Assembly (NCBI RefSeq): GCF_003627815.1
Contig: NZ_CP032698.1
Location: 5,332,001 to 5,396,000 of the forward strand
Reading direction: 5' to 3'
DNA length: 64,000 nucleotides
DNA from: Streptomyces hundungensis
GTDB taxonomy: Bacteria > Actinomycetota > Actinomycetes > Streptomycetales > Streptomycetaceae
Shown here: in pieces, positions 1-9,888 of the stretch
Layout of the letters: the number at the start of each line of letters is the position of its first letter
Numbering within the stretch: position 1 is the stretch's first letter
Translations under genes and position numbers: made by a program
Notes under the pieces: generated by a model
Told to the model about the DNA's origin: nothing
Databases searched by the model: none
The model's input: the letters and a program-made list of their open reading frames with translations, nothing else

Positions 1-56
1 CCCCCGGTCGTGGTGTCCTCCCGGGCCACTGCGGTCGCGGTGTCCCCCCGGGCCGC

Positions 57-233
57 TCATGCGAGGCGGGCTCGGTGCCGCGGTGCCTGCTGGGTCAGGC
101 GCAGCCCCAACTCGACGAGTAGCCAGCCCAGTTGGGCCCGTAGGTGCCGCTCGCGGGGGAGTGTGGCGCGCGCTTCGGCGGCCAGCTCGGTGGCGCGCTG
201 GTGGTGCATCTGGAGGTGGATGTCGCTGTGCAC
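57..233 (-). CDS. small hypothetical protein (58 aa)
   Basis: I read a 58-residue protein from a GTG at 231-233 to a TGA at 57-59. An AAGGGA Shine-Dalgarno-like sequence lies about 9 bases upstream of the GTG. The N-terminus is histidine-rich (HSDIHLQMHHQRA) and is followed by an amphipathic alanine/arginine/leucine helix (GWLLVELGLRLT). No domain is recognised and there is no signal peptide. It lies just downstream of the winged-helix regulator in the same direction, so the two may be co-transcribed. The composition resembles small conserved Streptomyces proteins of unknown function. No function can be assigned. Confidence 0.6.
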   Translation of the reverse strand: MHSDIHLQMHHQRATELAAEARATLPRERHLRAQLGWLLVELGLRLTQQAPRHRARLA

Positions 234-286
234 GGCGTGGGTCCCTTCGGGCGGGGCGGGAGACGGTGAGCGTGCGGGGGCCGGGT

Positions 287-913
287 TCAGCGGGACGGAT
301 TGCCGCGCGGGAAGGAGTGGAGATGCACGCGGACCTGGGCGGCTTCGGCGTCCGACGGCGCGCCCGGGCCCGGGGAGAGGGTGCGGTACGACTCGACCAC
401 GGCGTGCAACTTCTCGTTCAGCTCGTGGAGTTGGGCGGGGGAGAGGTTCAGGGTGAAGTCGCTCAGGTCGCCGCTGGTGGACCACGGCTCCGGCCAGTCG
501 TGCATGGTGGCGAGCCAGGTCGAGAGCTCCTGGGTGTGGATGCCGGCGATCTCGTGCAGGAACAGGTTGGCCGCGCCCCGCACCTCCGGGTCGCTGCTGG
601 TGTGCAGGTCGTCGGCGAACGAAGTGCCGTTGTGCACGGCCTTCCACCAGCGCTCGCGCCCCTTGCCGCGCGCCGGGTCGTCCTCGACGAAGCCGTGCGT
701 GGCGAGCTGGCGCAGGTGGTAGCTGGTCGCGCCGCTCGACTCGCCGAGCCGGTCGCCCAGTTGGGAGGCGGTCGCGGGCCCGTCATGGCGCAGCGACTTC
801 AGGATCCGGATGCGCAGGGGGTGCGCCAGGCCGCGCAGGGAGCGCGCGTCGAGGATGCGCTCCCCTGCGGGGTTCTCGGGGGGCGGGGCGGCGGACCGCT
901 TGTTCTCGGGCAT
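287..913 (-). CDS. ArsR-like winged-helix transcriptional regulator
   Basis: About 208 residues from the ATG at 911-913; the frame stays open further upstream to 976, but that extension would be encoded by the repeated operator-like DNA. The N-terminal 20-100 region carries an ArsR/HTH_20-type winged helix: the segment around RSLRGLAHPLRIRILKSL is typical of the first helices, and SSGATSYHLRQLATHG is the recognition helix. The C-terminal half is acidic/helical and probably ligand- or dimer-related. Such regulators in Streptomyces often control a neighbouring transporter. The 14-bp iterated motif immediately upstream of its start suggests autoregulation. The ligand is unknown; no metal-binding cysteine pair of the classic ArsR kind is visible. 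Confidence 0.8.
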   Translation of the reverse strand: MPENKRSAAPPPENPAGERILDARSLRGLAHPLRIRILKSLRHDGPATASQLGDRLGESSGATSYHLRQLATHGFVEDDPARGKGRERWWKAVHNGTSFADDLHTSSDPEVRGAANLFLHEIAGIHTQELSTWLATMHDWPEPWSTSGDLSDFTLNLSPAQLHELNEKLHAVVESYRTLSPGPGAPSDAEAAQVRVHLHSFPRGNPSR

Positions 914-926
914 GGCCCCAAGATAG

Positions 927-989
927 CTCTGCAAAGAGACCCTTGCAACGCTTTCTTTGCATGAACTTCTTTGCATCGAGTGCTTTGCA
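927..989. repeat. five direct repeats of CTYTGCA at exact 14-bp spacing
   Basis: On the plus strand the heptamer starts at 927 (CTCTGCA), 941 (CCTTGCA), 955, 969 and 983 (each CTTTGCA). The spacing is exactly 14 bp and the three right-hand copies are identical. The array lies directly upstream of the winged-helix regulator start at 913. The likely role is a multi-site operator for that regulator or another factor; this is inference from position and regular spacing. Confidence 0.6.
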
Positions 990-1051
990 CGCCCGGCTCC
1001 CCGCGCTCCGGCTTGCGGTTGGCCCCGCGCCCCGGCCCGGCGGCCCGGGCC

Positions 1052-2038
1052 TCACCCCTTCCTGATGAACCCCTCCCGCACCAGCCACTCCAGCGCCACG
1101 TCGTGCGGGTCCTGGCCGTCCACGTCGACCTTGGCGTTCAGCTGCCGGGCGATCCCGGTCGTCAGCTTGGCGCTGAGCGGGTCGAGCAGGGCCGCGATCG
1201 CCGGGTACTTCTCGTACGTCCGGCTGTGCACCACCGGCGCCGCGTTGTAGTTGGGGAAGAAGTGCTTGTCGTCCTGGACGGTCGCCAGATTCATCGCCTG
1301 GATGCGACCGTCGGTGGTGAACACCTCGCCGAGCAGGCAGGAGTTGGACTTGGACACCTGGGTGTAGATGATCCCGGCGTCCATCTTCTGGATGTTGGAG
1401 GCGGGGACCGTCATCCCGTACGCCTTCTCCATGCCGGGCAGCCCGTCCTCGCGCGAGGCGAACTCGTTCTCCACGCAGATCGTCACCGCCGAGGGGTCCT
1501 TCTTGGCGAGGGCGGCCACGTCCGAGAGCGTCTTGAGGTGGTACTTGGCGTTGTTGGCCTGGCTGATCCCCAGCGAGTAGGTGTTGTTCAGGGTCGACTG
1601 CGGCAGCCAGGTCACGCCGTTCTTCAGGTCGGCGTCGCGCACCGCCCGCCACTGCGCCCCCGGATCGGTGATCGGCTTGCTGTTGCCCAGATAGGTGATC
1701 CACGCGGTGCCGGTGTAGTCGTACATCGCGTCGGCGTCGCCCTTCGCGATCGCCTCGCGGGCGCTGATCGAGCCCGGCAGGTTCGTCCGGTCGAGGACCT
1801 CGGCGCCGGCCGCCTTGAAGACCAGGCCGACCATCTGGCCCAGGACGATGTTCTCGCTGAAGTTCTTCGACGTGACCGTCAGGGAGGCGCCCTTCAGGGG
1901 CAGGCCCTTGCCGATCGAGCCGGGCAGCACGTCGTCCACCAGCGGGGAGCCGGACTTGAGCCCGCAGCCGGACACCACGGCGAGCAGGGCGAGCGAGCCG
2001 GAGGCGGCGAGCAGTGCCGTACGCGGGTGCCGCATCAC
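1052..2038 (-). CDS. glycine betaine/choline-type ABC transporter substrate-binding lipoprotein
   Basis: A 328-residue OpuAC/ProX-type binding protein. The N-terminus is a lipoprotein signal: positively charged start, hydrophobic stretch, then lipobox VSGC with Cys25. The mature part has features of the family, including a segment close to TSKNFSENIVLGQM near the N-terminus. The GTG at 2038 overlaps the stop of the permease gene (GTGA); an ATG one codon downstream is the alternative start. It is the last gene of a four-gene importer operon on the minus strand, after permease, ATPase and second permease. Expected role: capture of betaine, choline or carnitine outside the membrane for osmoprotection. 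Exact ligand not provable from sequence. Confidence 0.9.
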   Translation of the reverse strand: MMRHPRTALLAASGSLALLAVVSGCGLKSGSPLVDDVLPGSIGKGLPLKGASLTVTSKNFSENIVLGQMVGLVFKAAGAEVLDRTNLPGSISAREAIAKGDADAMYDYTGTAWITYLGNSKPITDPGAQWRAVRDADLKNGVTWLPQSTLNNTYSLGISQANNAKYHLKTLSDVAALAKKDPSAVTICVENEFASREDGLPGMEKAYGMTVPASNIQKMDAGIIYTQVSKSNSCLLGEVFTTDGRIQAMNLATVQDDKHFFPNYNAAPVVHSRTYEKYPAIAALLDPLSAKLTTGIARQLNAKVDVDGQDPHDVALEWLVREGFIRKG

Positions 2039-2913
2039 TCCACCTCCAGTCCGCGCGGGGTCAGCGCGATCTCGGCCAGCGAAGCCAGCCAGTCCACGAG
2101 CAGGGCCAGGGCCACCGTCAGGATCGAGCCGAGGACCAGCACCGGCATGCGCTGGGTCTGGATGCCGGAGGTGATCAGGTCCCCGAGGCCGCCCCCGCCG
2201 CCGAACGTGGCGAGCGTGGCGGTGCCCACGTTCAGGACCAGCGCGGTCCGCACCCCCGCGAGGATCAGCGGCACCGCCAGCGGCAGTTCGACCTTGCCCA
2301 GGGTGCCGGGCGCCGACATGCCGATGCCCCGGGCCGCCTCGACCAGTTGGGGGTCGATGGCGCGCAGCCCGGCCACCGTGTTGGAGAGCACCGGCAGGAC
2401 CGCGTAGATCACCATGCCGACGATCGCCGTGCCGGGCCCGATGCCGAGCCAGATCACCAGGAGCGCCAACAGGCCGATGGCGGGGGTGGCTTGGCCGATG
2501 TTGGCGATCGCGGTGACCAGGGGCGCCGCCCGGCTCACCCCGCGCCGGGTGAGCGCGATGCCCAGCGGGATCGCGATGAGCAGCACCCAGAACGTGGAGA
2601 TGGCGGTCAGCTTCACGTGCTGCCAGAGCCGGAGCTGGACGTTGCCGTTGTTCAGGGAGTTCTTGGCGATCGTGTCCAGGTGGACATGGGTGATCCAGAG
2701 GTAGGTGATCACCAGGACGACCGCGAGCACGACCGGCAGGAAGGCCAGTTTGCGCCAGGTGATCCGGCGGGCCGGCCGGTCCGGCGCCGGGCCGGTCTCG
2801 TGTTCGGGCTCGGGTTCGTCGAGCGGGCCGGGCAACTCGTCGCGGAAGGCGTGGCCACCGACCTCGTGCTCACCCGGCGGACGCTCGGCGGGGGCGGGGC
2901 TCCTGGGCGTCAT
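2035..2913 (-). CDS. glycine betaine ABC transporter permease (OpuB/ProW type)
   Basis: 292 residues from ATG 2911-2913, which overlaps the ATPase stop by ATGA, indicating translational coupling. An acidic, proline-rich cytoplasmic N-terminus of about 50 residues precedes the first membrane segment. About six hydrophobic helices follow, with the BPD_transp_1 EAA-type loop around VEAARGIGMSAPGTLGKVELPLA. The sequence AIANIGQATPAIGLLALL is typical of ProW/OpuBB permeases. It would form the channel with the second permease (4213-4860) and the CBS-containing ATPase. Confidence 0.9.
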   Translation of the reverse strand: MTPRSPAPAERPPGEHEVGGHAFRDELPGPLDEPEPEHETGPAPDRPARRITWRKLAFLPVVLAVVLVITYLWITHVHLDTIAKNSLNNGNVQLRLWQHVKLTAISTFWVLLIAIPLGIALTRRGVSRAAPLVTAIANIGQATPAIGLLALLVIWLGIGPGTAIVGMVIYAVLPVLSNTVAGLRAIDPQLVEAARGIGMSAPGTLGKVELPLAVPLILAGVRTALVLNVGTATLATFGGGGGLGDLITSGIQTQRMPVLVLGSILTVALALLVDWLASLAEIALTPRGLEVE

Positions 2914-4220
2914 GGCTGCGTCGCACCGCCCTCCAGCTCCTGTTCCGTCTGGTGGTGGCGGAGCTCTTCGAGGTCGTGCTGGTGCTCGATGGCCGCGAGC
3001 CGGTCGGCCTCCAGGAGTTCGTGCACGGAGTTCATCAGGGTCTCCATGTCGACCACGCCGATGTACTCGCCGCGCCGCCCCGTCACCGCGACCCGGCCGC
3101 CGGAGTCGATGAGCACGGCCTCCAGGGCGTCGTGCAGCGTCGCGCCCCGGGTCACGGTGTCGTGCACCATCTGCCCGGCCCGCGCGAGCGAGCCCTTGGC
3201 GCGCATCAGGTCGCCGCGCCGCAGCCATTTGTAGGGGCGGTTCCTGCGGTCCAGCATGAGCAGTTCGTTGTGCGGGCCGCTGCGGAGCTTGTTGAAGATC
3301 GACTGGGGCGGGTCGTCCACGGTGACCGTGGGGAACTCGGCCATCTCCACATCCCGTACGCGGGTGAGGTTGAGGCGCTTGAGGGCGGCGCCCGCGCCGA
3401 CGAACCCGGAGACGAAGTCGTCCGCCGGGTTGGTGAGAATGGCCTCCGGAGTGTCGAACTGAGCGATGTGTGAGCGTTCGCGCAGAACCGCGATCCGATC
3501 GCCCAGTTTGATCGCCTCGTCGAAGTCATGGGTGACGAAGACGATCGTCTTGTGCAGCTCGTGCTGGAGGCGGATCAGCTCGTCCTGGAGGTGGTCGCGG
3601 GTGATCGGGTCGACCGCGCCGAACGGCTCGTCCATCAGGAGCACCGGTGGATCGGCCGCCAACGCCCGTGCCACGCCCACCCGTTGCTGCTGTCCACCGG
3701 AGAGCTGGCGCGGATAGCGGCCGTGGAACTCGCGCGGATCGAGCCCGACCAGGTCCAGCATCTCCTCGACCCGGTCCTTCACCCGGGCCTTGGACCAGCC
3801 GACCATCTTCGGGACGAGCGCGATGTTCTCGGCGACCGTCATGTGCGGGAAGAGCCCGGACGACTGGATCGCGTAGCCGACCTTGCGGCGCAGTTTCACC
3901 GGGTCGATGTCGGTGACGTCCTCGTCGTCGATCCGGATGCGACCGGATGTCGGTTCGATCAACCGGTTGATCATTTTGAGGGTGGTCGACTTGCCGCAGC
4001 CCGAGGGGCCCACGAAGACGACGGTCTCGCCCGCCTTGATCTCCATGGTGACGCTGTCCACGGCCGGCTCCGCGCTGCCCGGATACCGCTTGGTGAGCTC
4101 CTCCAGCTGAATGGAGGCCCCCGAGGTCGAGGCCTTCGCGGTCGACGCGCCGGCGGACTCGGACCGCTCGGACTCGGATCGCTCGGACTCGGATCGCTCG
4201 GACTCGGATCGCTCAGACAC
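2910..4220 (-). CDS. glycine betaine ABC transporter ATP-binding protein with CBS domains
   Basis: 436 residues. Walker A GPSGCGKST at about 71-79, signature LSGGQ at 173-177, Walker B LLMDE at 194-198, and the switch histidine in VFVTHDFDEA. The C-terminal ~130 residues after about 290 have the look of a CBS pair, as in OpuAA/ProV ATPases where CBS domains sense ionic strength or c-di-AMP. The N-terminus is odd: residues 2-22 are a SERSE-type tandem repeat encoded by a 15-bp DNA repeat. Its start overlaps the end of the upstream permease gene by 8 bp and its stop overlaps the next start by 4 bp, so all four genes form one operon. Confidence 0.92.
   Translation of the reverse strand: MSERSESERSESERSESERSESAGASTAKASTSGASIQLEELTKRYPGSAEPAVDSVTMEIKAGETVVFVGPSGCGKSTTLKMINRLIEPTSGRIRIDDEDVTDIDPVKLRRKVGYAIQSSGLFPHMTVAENIALVPKMVGWSKARVKDRVEEMLDLVGLDPREFHGRYPRQLSGGQQQRVGVARALAADPPVLLMDEPFGAVDPITRDHLQDELIRLQHELHKTIVFVTHDFDEAIKLGDRIAVLRERSHIAQFDTPEAILTNPADDFVSGFVGAGAALKRLNLTRVRDVEMAEFPTVTVDDPPQSIFNKLRSGPHNELLMLDRRNRPYKWLRRGDLMRAKGSLARAGQMVHDTVTRGATLHDALEAVLIDSGGRVAVTGRRGEYIGVVDMETLMNSVHELLEADRLAAIEHQHDLEELRHHQTEQELEGGATQP
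4156..4215. repeat. 15-bp tandem repeat (4 copies) in the ATPase N-terminus
   Basis: Four in-frame copies of a 15-bp unit close to GACTCGGATCGCTCG occupy 4156-4215 and encode the Ser-Glu-Arg repeat at the N-terminus of the ABC ATPase. The unit length is a multiple of three, so copy-number change would keep the frame. It lies at the very 5' end of the gene, close to the overlap with the preceding permease. Confidence 0.85.
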
Positions 4221-4860
4221 GGATCCCCCTCGGGATGGTGAGACGGCCGATCAGTACGTACGCCGCGTCGAAGAGCAGGGCCAGCACCACGATGCCGAGG
4301 GTGCCCGCGAGCACCTGGTTGATGGCGTTGGCGCTGCCCAGCGAGGCGATCCCGCGGAAGATCTCGTTGCCGAGCCCGGGGCCCGAGGCGTACGCTGCGA
4401 TGGCCGCGATGCCCATCAGCATCTGCGTGGAGACCCGGATGCCGGTCAGGATCGGCGGCCAGGCCAGCGGGAGTTCGACCCGCAGCAGCCGGGCGGGGCG
4501 CGACATCCCGATGCCCTTGGCGGCGTCCACGAGCGAGGGGTCGACGCCGCGCAGGCCCACGATCGCGTTGCGCACGATCGGCAGCAGCCCGTACAGCGTC
4601 AGGGTGACGACGGTGGGCGCCACCCCGAGGCCCACCAGCGGGATCAGCAGACCGATCATGGCGAGCGAGGGGATGGTCAGGACCGTCGAGGTGGACGTGA
4701 TCGCGAGGGCCGCCGCCCAGCCGCTGCGGTAGGTCACCACCCCGATGAGGATGCCGAGCACGGTGGCGATCACCATGCACTGGAACACGGCGCTCGCGTG
4801 CTGGAGGGCGTCGGTGAGCAGCTGTTGGTGCCGGCTGGACAGATAGTCCCAGAAGCCCAC
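4213..4860 (-). CDS. glycine betaine ABC transporter permease, second copy
   Basis: 215 residues from the GTG at 4858-4860 (AGGGG eight bases upstream); the frame extends upstream to 5007 but without family-like sequence. Hydrophobic helices run throughout, with the permease loop around VDAAKGIGMSRPARLLRVELPLA. That loop is a close parallel of the one in the 2035-2913 permease, as expected for OpuBB/OpuBD-type pairs. First gene of the importer operon; its stop overlaps the ATPase start by 8 bp. Confidence 0.9.
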   Translation of the reverse strand: MGFWDYLSSRHQQLLTDALQHASAVFQCMVIATVLGILIGVVTYRSGWAAALAITSTSTVLTIPSLAMIGLLIPLVGLGVAPTVVTLTLYGLLPIVRNAIVGLRGVDPSLVDAAKGIGMSRPARLLRVELPLAWPPILTGIRVSTQMLMGIAAIAAYASGPGLGNEIFRGIASLGSANAINQVLAGTLGIVVLALLFDAAYVLIGRLTIPRGIRV

Positions 4861-4885
4861 GCGCTCAACCCCTGTCGGTCCTCGG

Positions 4886-5371
4886 TCAGCCCCCGCCGGG
4901 CACGGAGTCCTGACCCGCCTGCTCCACCAGCGGGATGATCCGCAGTGGGACCGGGTTCTCCATGACGATCGCCGTGGAGGCCCGGACAATGCCATCAAAA
5001 CCGACAACCCGGTCGATCACCCGCTGGAGATCGGCGTTGGAACGGGCCACGAGACGGCACAGCATGTCGCCGTGGCCGGTGGTGGTGTGCAGCTCCAGGA
5101 CCTCCGGCACGGACGCCAAGTGGGCCCGCACGTCCGCCCCCTGGCCCTGTTTGATCTCCAGCGTGGCGAACGCGGTGACCGGATAGCCGAGCGCCGCCGG
5201 GTCGACGTCCGGGCCGAAGCCCCGGATGACTCCATTGGACTGAAGCCGGTCGAGCCGCGCCTGGACCGTGCCGCGCGCCACCCCGAGCCGGCGGGACGCC
5301 TCCAGGACCCCGATCCGGGGCTCCCGGGCGAGCAGCACGATCAGCCGCCCGTCCAAATGATCGATCGCCAT
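4886..5371 (-). CDS. Lrp/AsnC family transcriptional regulator
   Basis: 161 residues from ATG 5369-5371 (MAIDHLDGRLIVLL). The N-terminal HTH (residues ~8-60) contains LLAREPRIGVLEASRRLGVARGT-like spacing, and the C-terminal half is a RAM/AsnC effector domain with TTTGHGDMLCRLVA. It is divergently transcribed from hppD with a ~120-bp intergenic region. The obvious target is the 4-hydroxyphenylpyruvate dioxygenase gene, with an aromatic amino acid or catabolite as effector. That is inferred from position and from this arrangement being usual in Streptomyces. Confidence 0.88.
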   Translation of the reverse strand: MAIDHLDGRLIVLLAREPRIGVLEASRRLGVARGTVQARLDRLQSNGVIRGFGPDVDPAALGYPVTAFATLEIKQGQGADVRAHLASVPEVLELHTTTGHGDMLCRLVARSNADLQRVIDRVVGFDGIVRASTAIVMENPVPLRIIPLVEQAGQDSVPGGG

Positions 5372-5438
5372 GCCCGCCTCCGGATGGTCATCATGTACAG
5401 AACGCCCTCCCATCCTGGCTCTCCACTGCACAGACTGA

Positions 5439-6638
<1,200 letters not shown>

Positions 6639-6659
6639 CCTGCAACCTCGCGCGTCCGT

Positions 6660-6720
6660 ACGGTAATTGAGTTACCGTCATGAGTCAGCGGCCCCACGGA
6701 CCTGACCCGTGGGGCCGCTG
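6660..6720 (+). terminator. double hairpin terminator after hppD
   Basis: A perfect 14-bp stem (arms 6686-6699 and 6707-6720, CAGCGGCCCCACGG with a 7-base loop) lies 50 bp after hppD. A smaller inverted repeat, ACGGTAA/TTACCGT, lies at 6660-6678. There is no T-tract, as is usual in high-GC actinomycetes. It also lies just beyond the stop of the convergent TPR gene and could serve both. Confidence 0.8.
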
Positions 6721-6756
6721 TCTTGCCGCTGTCTTCGAGCCCGCCCGGTGCCGCCG

Positions 6757-8409
6757 TCAGCGCCGCTGCGAGGGCTTCGCGGGCTTGGCGGGCCGGGGCT
6801 TGGCGGGCCGCCTGGCCCCCTGGCTCGACTGACCGGACTGGTTCGACGACGCGTCGGACGACGCGGAGCTCTCGCCCCCGGAACCGGAGCCGGAACCCGA
6901 CCCCGACCCCGATGCGGCGGCCGCCACATGGCCGTACATGTCCCGGGGGCCGCCCTCCGGCGGCTCGCCGAGCGCCGTGAGCGCCTCCTTCGCCTTCGGC
7001 GCGAGCACCGGCGAGAAGTACGGATTGGTGCGCAGCGCGTCCTGAAGATGACGCCGCGCCGCGCCCGACTGCCCCAACTCCCGCTCGATCACGGCCTGGT
7101 GATAGGAGAACAGGGCGCTGCGTACCCCGGAGTCGGTCGCCTTCTTCGCATGCGTCAGGCCCTCCTCCGACTCGCCCGCCCGGTACATCGCCCAGCCGAG
7201 CGCGTCCTCCACGGCCGGGCTCGGATGCGCCTTCCACTCGGCTTCGAGCCGGTCCACCGCCGCGTGCGCCGACCCGTGATCGGCCTCGTACCGGCCCAGC
7301 ACCAGAGCGTCGTCCACCCCGTTGGAGCCGTCGCGTGCGGCCAGCTCCTGGAGCTTGTCGAACCACGTGCGCGCATCCCCGTCCAGGCCCTGGGACTCGT
7401 ACAACTCGCCCAGTTCCAGCAGGTATTCGGGGCGAGGCAGTACCGCGACGGCCGCCAGGTAGTCGCGCTGGGCGTCGGCCTTCTTCCCGAGCGCGGCCCC
7501 GGCCCTCGCCCGGCCCGCGAGCGCGGCGTGCGCGCCCGGGTCGGTGCGCAGCGCCGCCTCGTAGCGCGCGAGGGCCGCTTCCGGCTCGCCCCGCTCCCAC
7601 GCCAGGTCACCCGCCGCCACCAGCGAGGCCGCCTTCTGCACGGGCGAGGTGGCGTGCGCGACCGCCTCGTCCAGGGCGACCGAGGCGTCCTCGCGCCAGC
7701 CGTGCGCCCGGTAGACCTCGGCGGCCTGGGTCAACGCGGCCGAACCGTCGCGCAGTTCGAGCAACCGCTCCACCGCCTTGGCCGCGCCCTTCGCGTCACC
7801 GAGTCCGTTGTACGCCTCGATCAGCGGGGGGTACAGCGTCCAGCGGTCCGCCTTGCGGGCGCGTACGGATTCGGCCAGGGTGCGGGCCGCCGCGTAGTCG
7901 TGCCGCGCGTTGGCGAGGGCCGCGAGCCCGATCTCGGCGTCCAGGTTGTCCTTGGGCCGCACCTCCAGCGAACGCCGCAGCGCCCACTCGGCGCGCGGAT
8001 AGAACGAGGAGTCCGCGCCGCGCACCCCCCGCTCCAGATAGGCCGAGCCGAGCACCGCCCAGGACGCCTCGTCCTTGGGGTGGGTGCGCACCCAGGCGGC
8101 CCGGTCGGTGATCAGCGCCGTCACATCGGCCACCGAGGCGGGCGCCCCACCGGTCACCGCCGTCAGGGCCCGGGCCGCCGGGCCGGGCGCGGGTGGCGGC
8201 GCCTTCGGGCCCGGGTCGTCCGGCATGATCAGCACGACGCCACCGATCAGCACGCCCGCGGCCAGCGCCACCCGTACGGCCCGCTTCAGAGCCTTGGGCG
8301 GCCCCGACCGGGGGGAGGTCCGCCGGGCCGCGGCCGAGGCCGACAGCCACGCCGCCCGCCGAGCCGCGTCCGCATCCTGTTCGGTCTTCGCGATCTCCAT
8401 GGCGCTCAC
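6757..8409 (-). CDS. membrane-anchored tetratricopeptide repeat protein
   Basis: 550 residues from GTG 8407-8409; the ATG three codons in (8400) is an alternative. A basic cytoplasmic N-terminus of about 45 residues is followed by one membrane segment (VALAAGVLIGGVVLI). The rest is a long alpha-helical solenoid of TPR-like units, e.g. around the repeated A-x-Y-x-A-A-L pattern. It ends in a Ser/Gly and Lys/Pro-rich tail (GSGSGSGSG run). No catalytic motif. Likely a scaffold facing outside the membrane. It is convergent with hppD and divergent from the FAD oxidase, between a catabolic gene and an SsgA-like gene; no specific role can be assigned. Confidence 0.8.
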   Translation of the reverse strand: MSAMEIAKTEQDADAARRAAWLSASAAARRTSPRSGPPKALKRAVRVALAAGVLIGGVVLIMPDDPGPKAPPPAPGPAARALTAVTGGAPASVADVTALITDRAAWVRTHPKDEASWAVLGSAYLERGVRGADSSFYPRAEWALRRSLEVRPKDNLDAEIGLAALANARHDYAAARTLAESVRARKADRWTLYPPLIEAYNGLGDAKGAAKAVERLLELRDGSAALTQAAEVYRAHGWREDASVALDEAVAHATSPVQKAASLVAAGDLAWERGEPEAALARYEAALRTDPGAHAALAGRARAGAALGKKADAQRDYLAAVAVLPRPEYLLELGELYESQGLDGDARTWFDKLQELAARDGSNGVDDALVLGRYEADHGSAHAAVDRLEAEWKAHPSPAVEDALGWAMYRAGESEEGLTHAKKATDSGVRSALFSYHQAVIERELGQSGAARRHLQDALRTNPYFSPVLAPKAKEALTALGEPPEGGPRDMYGHVAAAASGSGSGSGSGSGGESSASSDASSNQSGQSSQGARRPAKPRPAKPAKPSQRR

Positions 8410-8498
8410 TGTGCGTCAATACGAAGAGCGCACCGCGCACCGCCCGACCGGCCGGGGAAAGGGTTCACACCGATGGCCCCGGGTGCCAGGCTGAGGGG

Positions 8499-9866
8499 AT
8501 GGACGATCTTCTCGTACGGCTGCGGGAGCACCTCCCGGCGGACGCCGTCATCACCGACCCCGACATCACCGGCGGTTACGCCCACGACATGGCGAGCTTC
8601 TGCGCGGCGGGCACCCCGGCCGTGGTGGTGCTGCCCCGCACCGTCGAGCAGGTCCAGCACGTGATGCGCACGGCGACCGCGCTGCGCGTGCCCGTGGTGC
8701 CGCAGGGCGCCCGCACCGGCCTGTCCGGCGCGGCCAACGCCAGCGACGGCTGCATCGTCCTGTCGCTGGTCAAGATGGACCGCATCCTGGAGGTCAACCC
8801 GGTCGACCGGGTCGCGGTCGTCGAGCCCGGCGTCATCAACGCCGTCCTGTCGCGCGAGGTCCAAAAGCTGGGGCTCTACTACCCGCCGGATCCCTCCAGT
8901 TGGGAGATGTGCACCATCGGCGGGAACATCGGCACCGCGTCCGGCGGCCTGTGCTGTGTGAAGTACGGGGTGACCGCCGAGTACGTCCTCGGTCTGGAGG
9001 TCGTGCTCGCCGACGGGCGGCTGATGAGCACCGGCCGGCGCACCGCCAAGGGGGTCGCCGGATACGACTTGACCCGTCTGTTCGTGGGCTCCGAGGGCAG
9101 CCTCGGCATCGTTGTCAAAGCGGTGCTCGCGCTGCGGCCCTCGCCGCCGCCCCAACTCGTGCTCGCCGCCGAGTTCGCCACCGCCGCGGCCGCCTGCGAT
9201 GCCGTCGTACGGATCATGGAGCGGGGCCATACCCCGTCCCTCCTTGAACTCATGGACCGCACCACCATCCAAGCCGTCAACCGCATGGCGCACATGGGCC
9301 TGCCCGACAGCACCGAGGCGCTGCTGCTCGCCGCCTTCGACACCCCGGACCCGGCGGCCGACCTCGCCGCCGTCGCCGAGCTGTGCACCGCCGCGGGCGC
9401 CACCCAGGTGGTCCCGGCCGAGGACGCGGCCGAGTCCGAACTGCTGCTCCAGGCACGCCGGTTGTCGCTCACCGCCCTCGAAACGATCAAATCGGCCACG
9501 ATGATCGACGACGTGTGCGTTCCCCGATCGAAGCTCGCCGCGATGATCGAACGGACATCGGCGATCGCCGCCAAGTACGACTTGACCATCGGCGTCTGCG
9601 CGCACGCGGGCGACGGCAACACCCACCCCGTGGTCTGCTTCGACGCCGCCGACGAGGACGAGTCGCGGCGCGCCCGCGAGTCGTTCGACGAGATCATGGC
9701 GCTCGGCCTGGAACTGGGCGGCACCATCACCGGTGAACACGGCGTCGGCGTACTGAAGAAGGAGTGGCTGGCCCGCGAGCTCGGCCCGGTCGGCATCGAG
9801 ATGCAGCGCGCGGTCAAGCACGCCTTCGACCCGCTGGGCCTGCTCAACCCGGGCAAGCTGTTCTGA
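8499..9866 (+). CDS. FAD-binding oxidase (glycolate oxidase GlcD/lactate dehydrogenase type)
   Basis: 455 residues. The N-terminal FAD_binding_4 (PCMH) domain shows PVVPQGARTGLSGAA around residues 67-81 and the GGNIGTASGG flavin-binding segment near 145. The C-terminal domain ends with the family-typical HGDGNTHP-like motif (AHAGDGNTHPVV) and GEHGVGVLKK, which support a 2-hydroxyacid dehydrogenase such as GlcD or D-lactate dehydrogenase. No GlcE/GlcF partner genes are adjacent, so it may work with a separate iron-sulfur subunit or alone. Substrate unknown. Confidence 0.9.
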   Translation: MDDLLVRLREHLPADAVITDPDITGGYAHDMASFCAAGTPAVVVLPRTVEQVQHVMRTATALRVPVVPQGARTGLSGAANASDGCIVLSLVKMDRILEVNPVDRVAVVEPGVINAVLSREVQKLGLYYPPDPSSWEMCTIGGNIGTASGGLCCVKYGVTAEYVLGLEVVLADGRLMSTGRRTAKGVAGYDLTRLFVGSEGSLGIVVKAVLALRPSPPPQLVLAAEFATAAAACDAVVRIMERGHTPSLLELMDRTTIQAVNRMAHMGLPDSTEALLLAAFDTPDPAADLAAVAELCTAAGATQVVPAEDAAESELLLQARRLSLTALETIKSATMIDDVCVPRSKLAAMIERTSAIAAKYDLTIGVCAHAGDGNTHPVVCFDAADEDESRRARESFDEIMALGLELGGTITGEHGVGVLKKEWLARELGPVGIEMQRAVKHAFDPLGLLNPGKLF

Positions 9867-9888
9867 GCGCGGGTCCGCGGGGGGCGTG

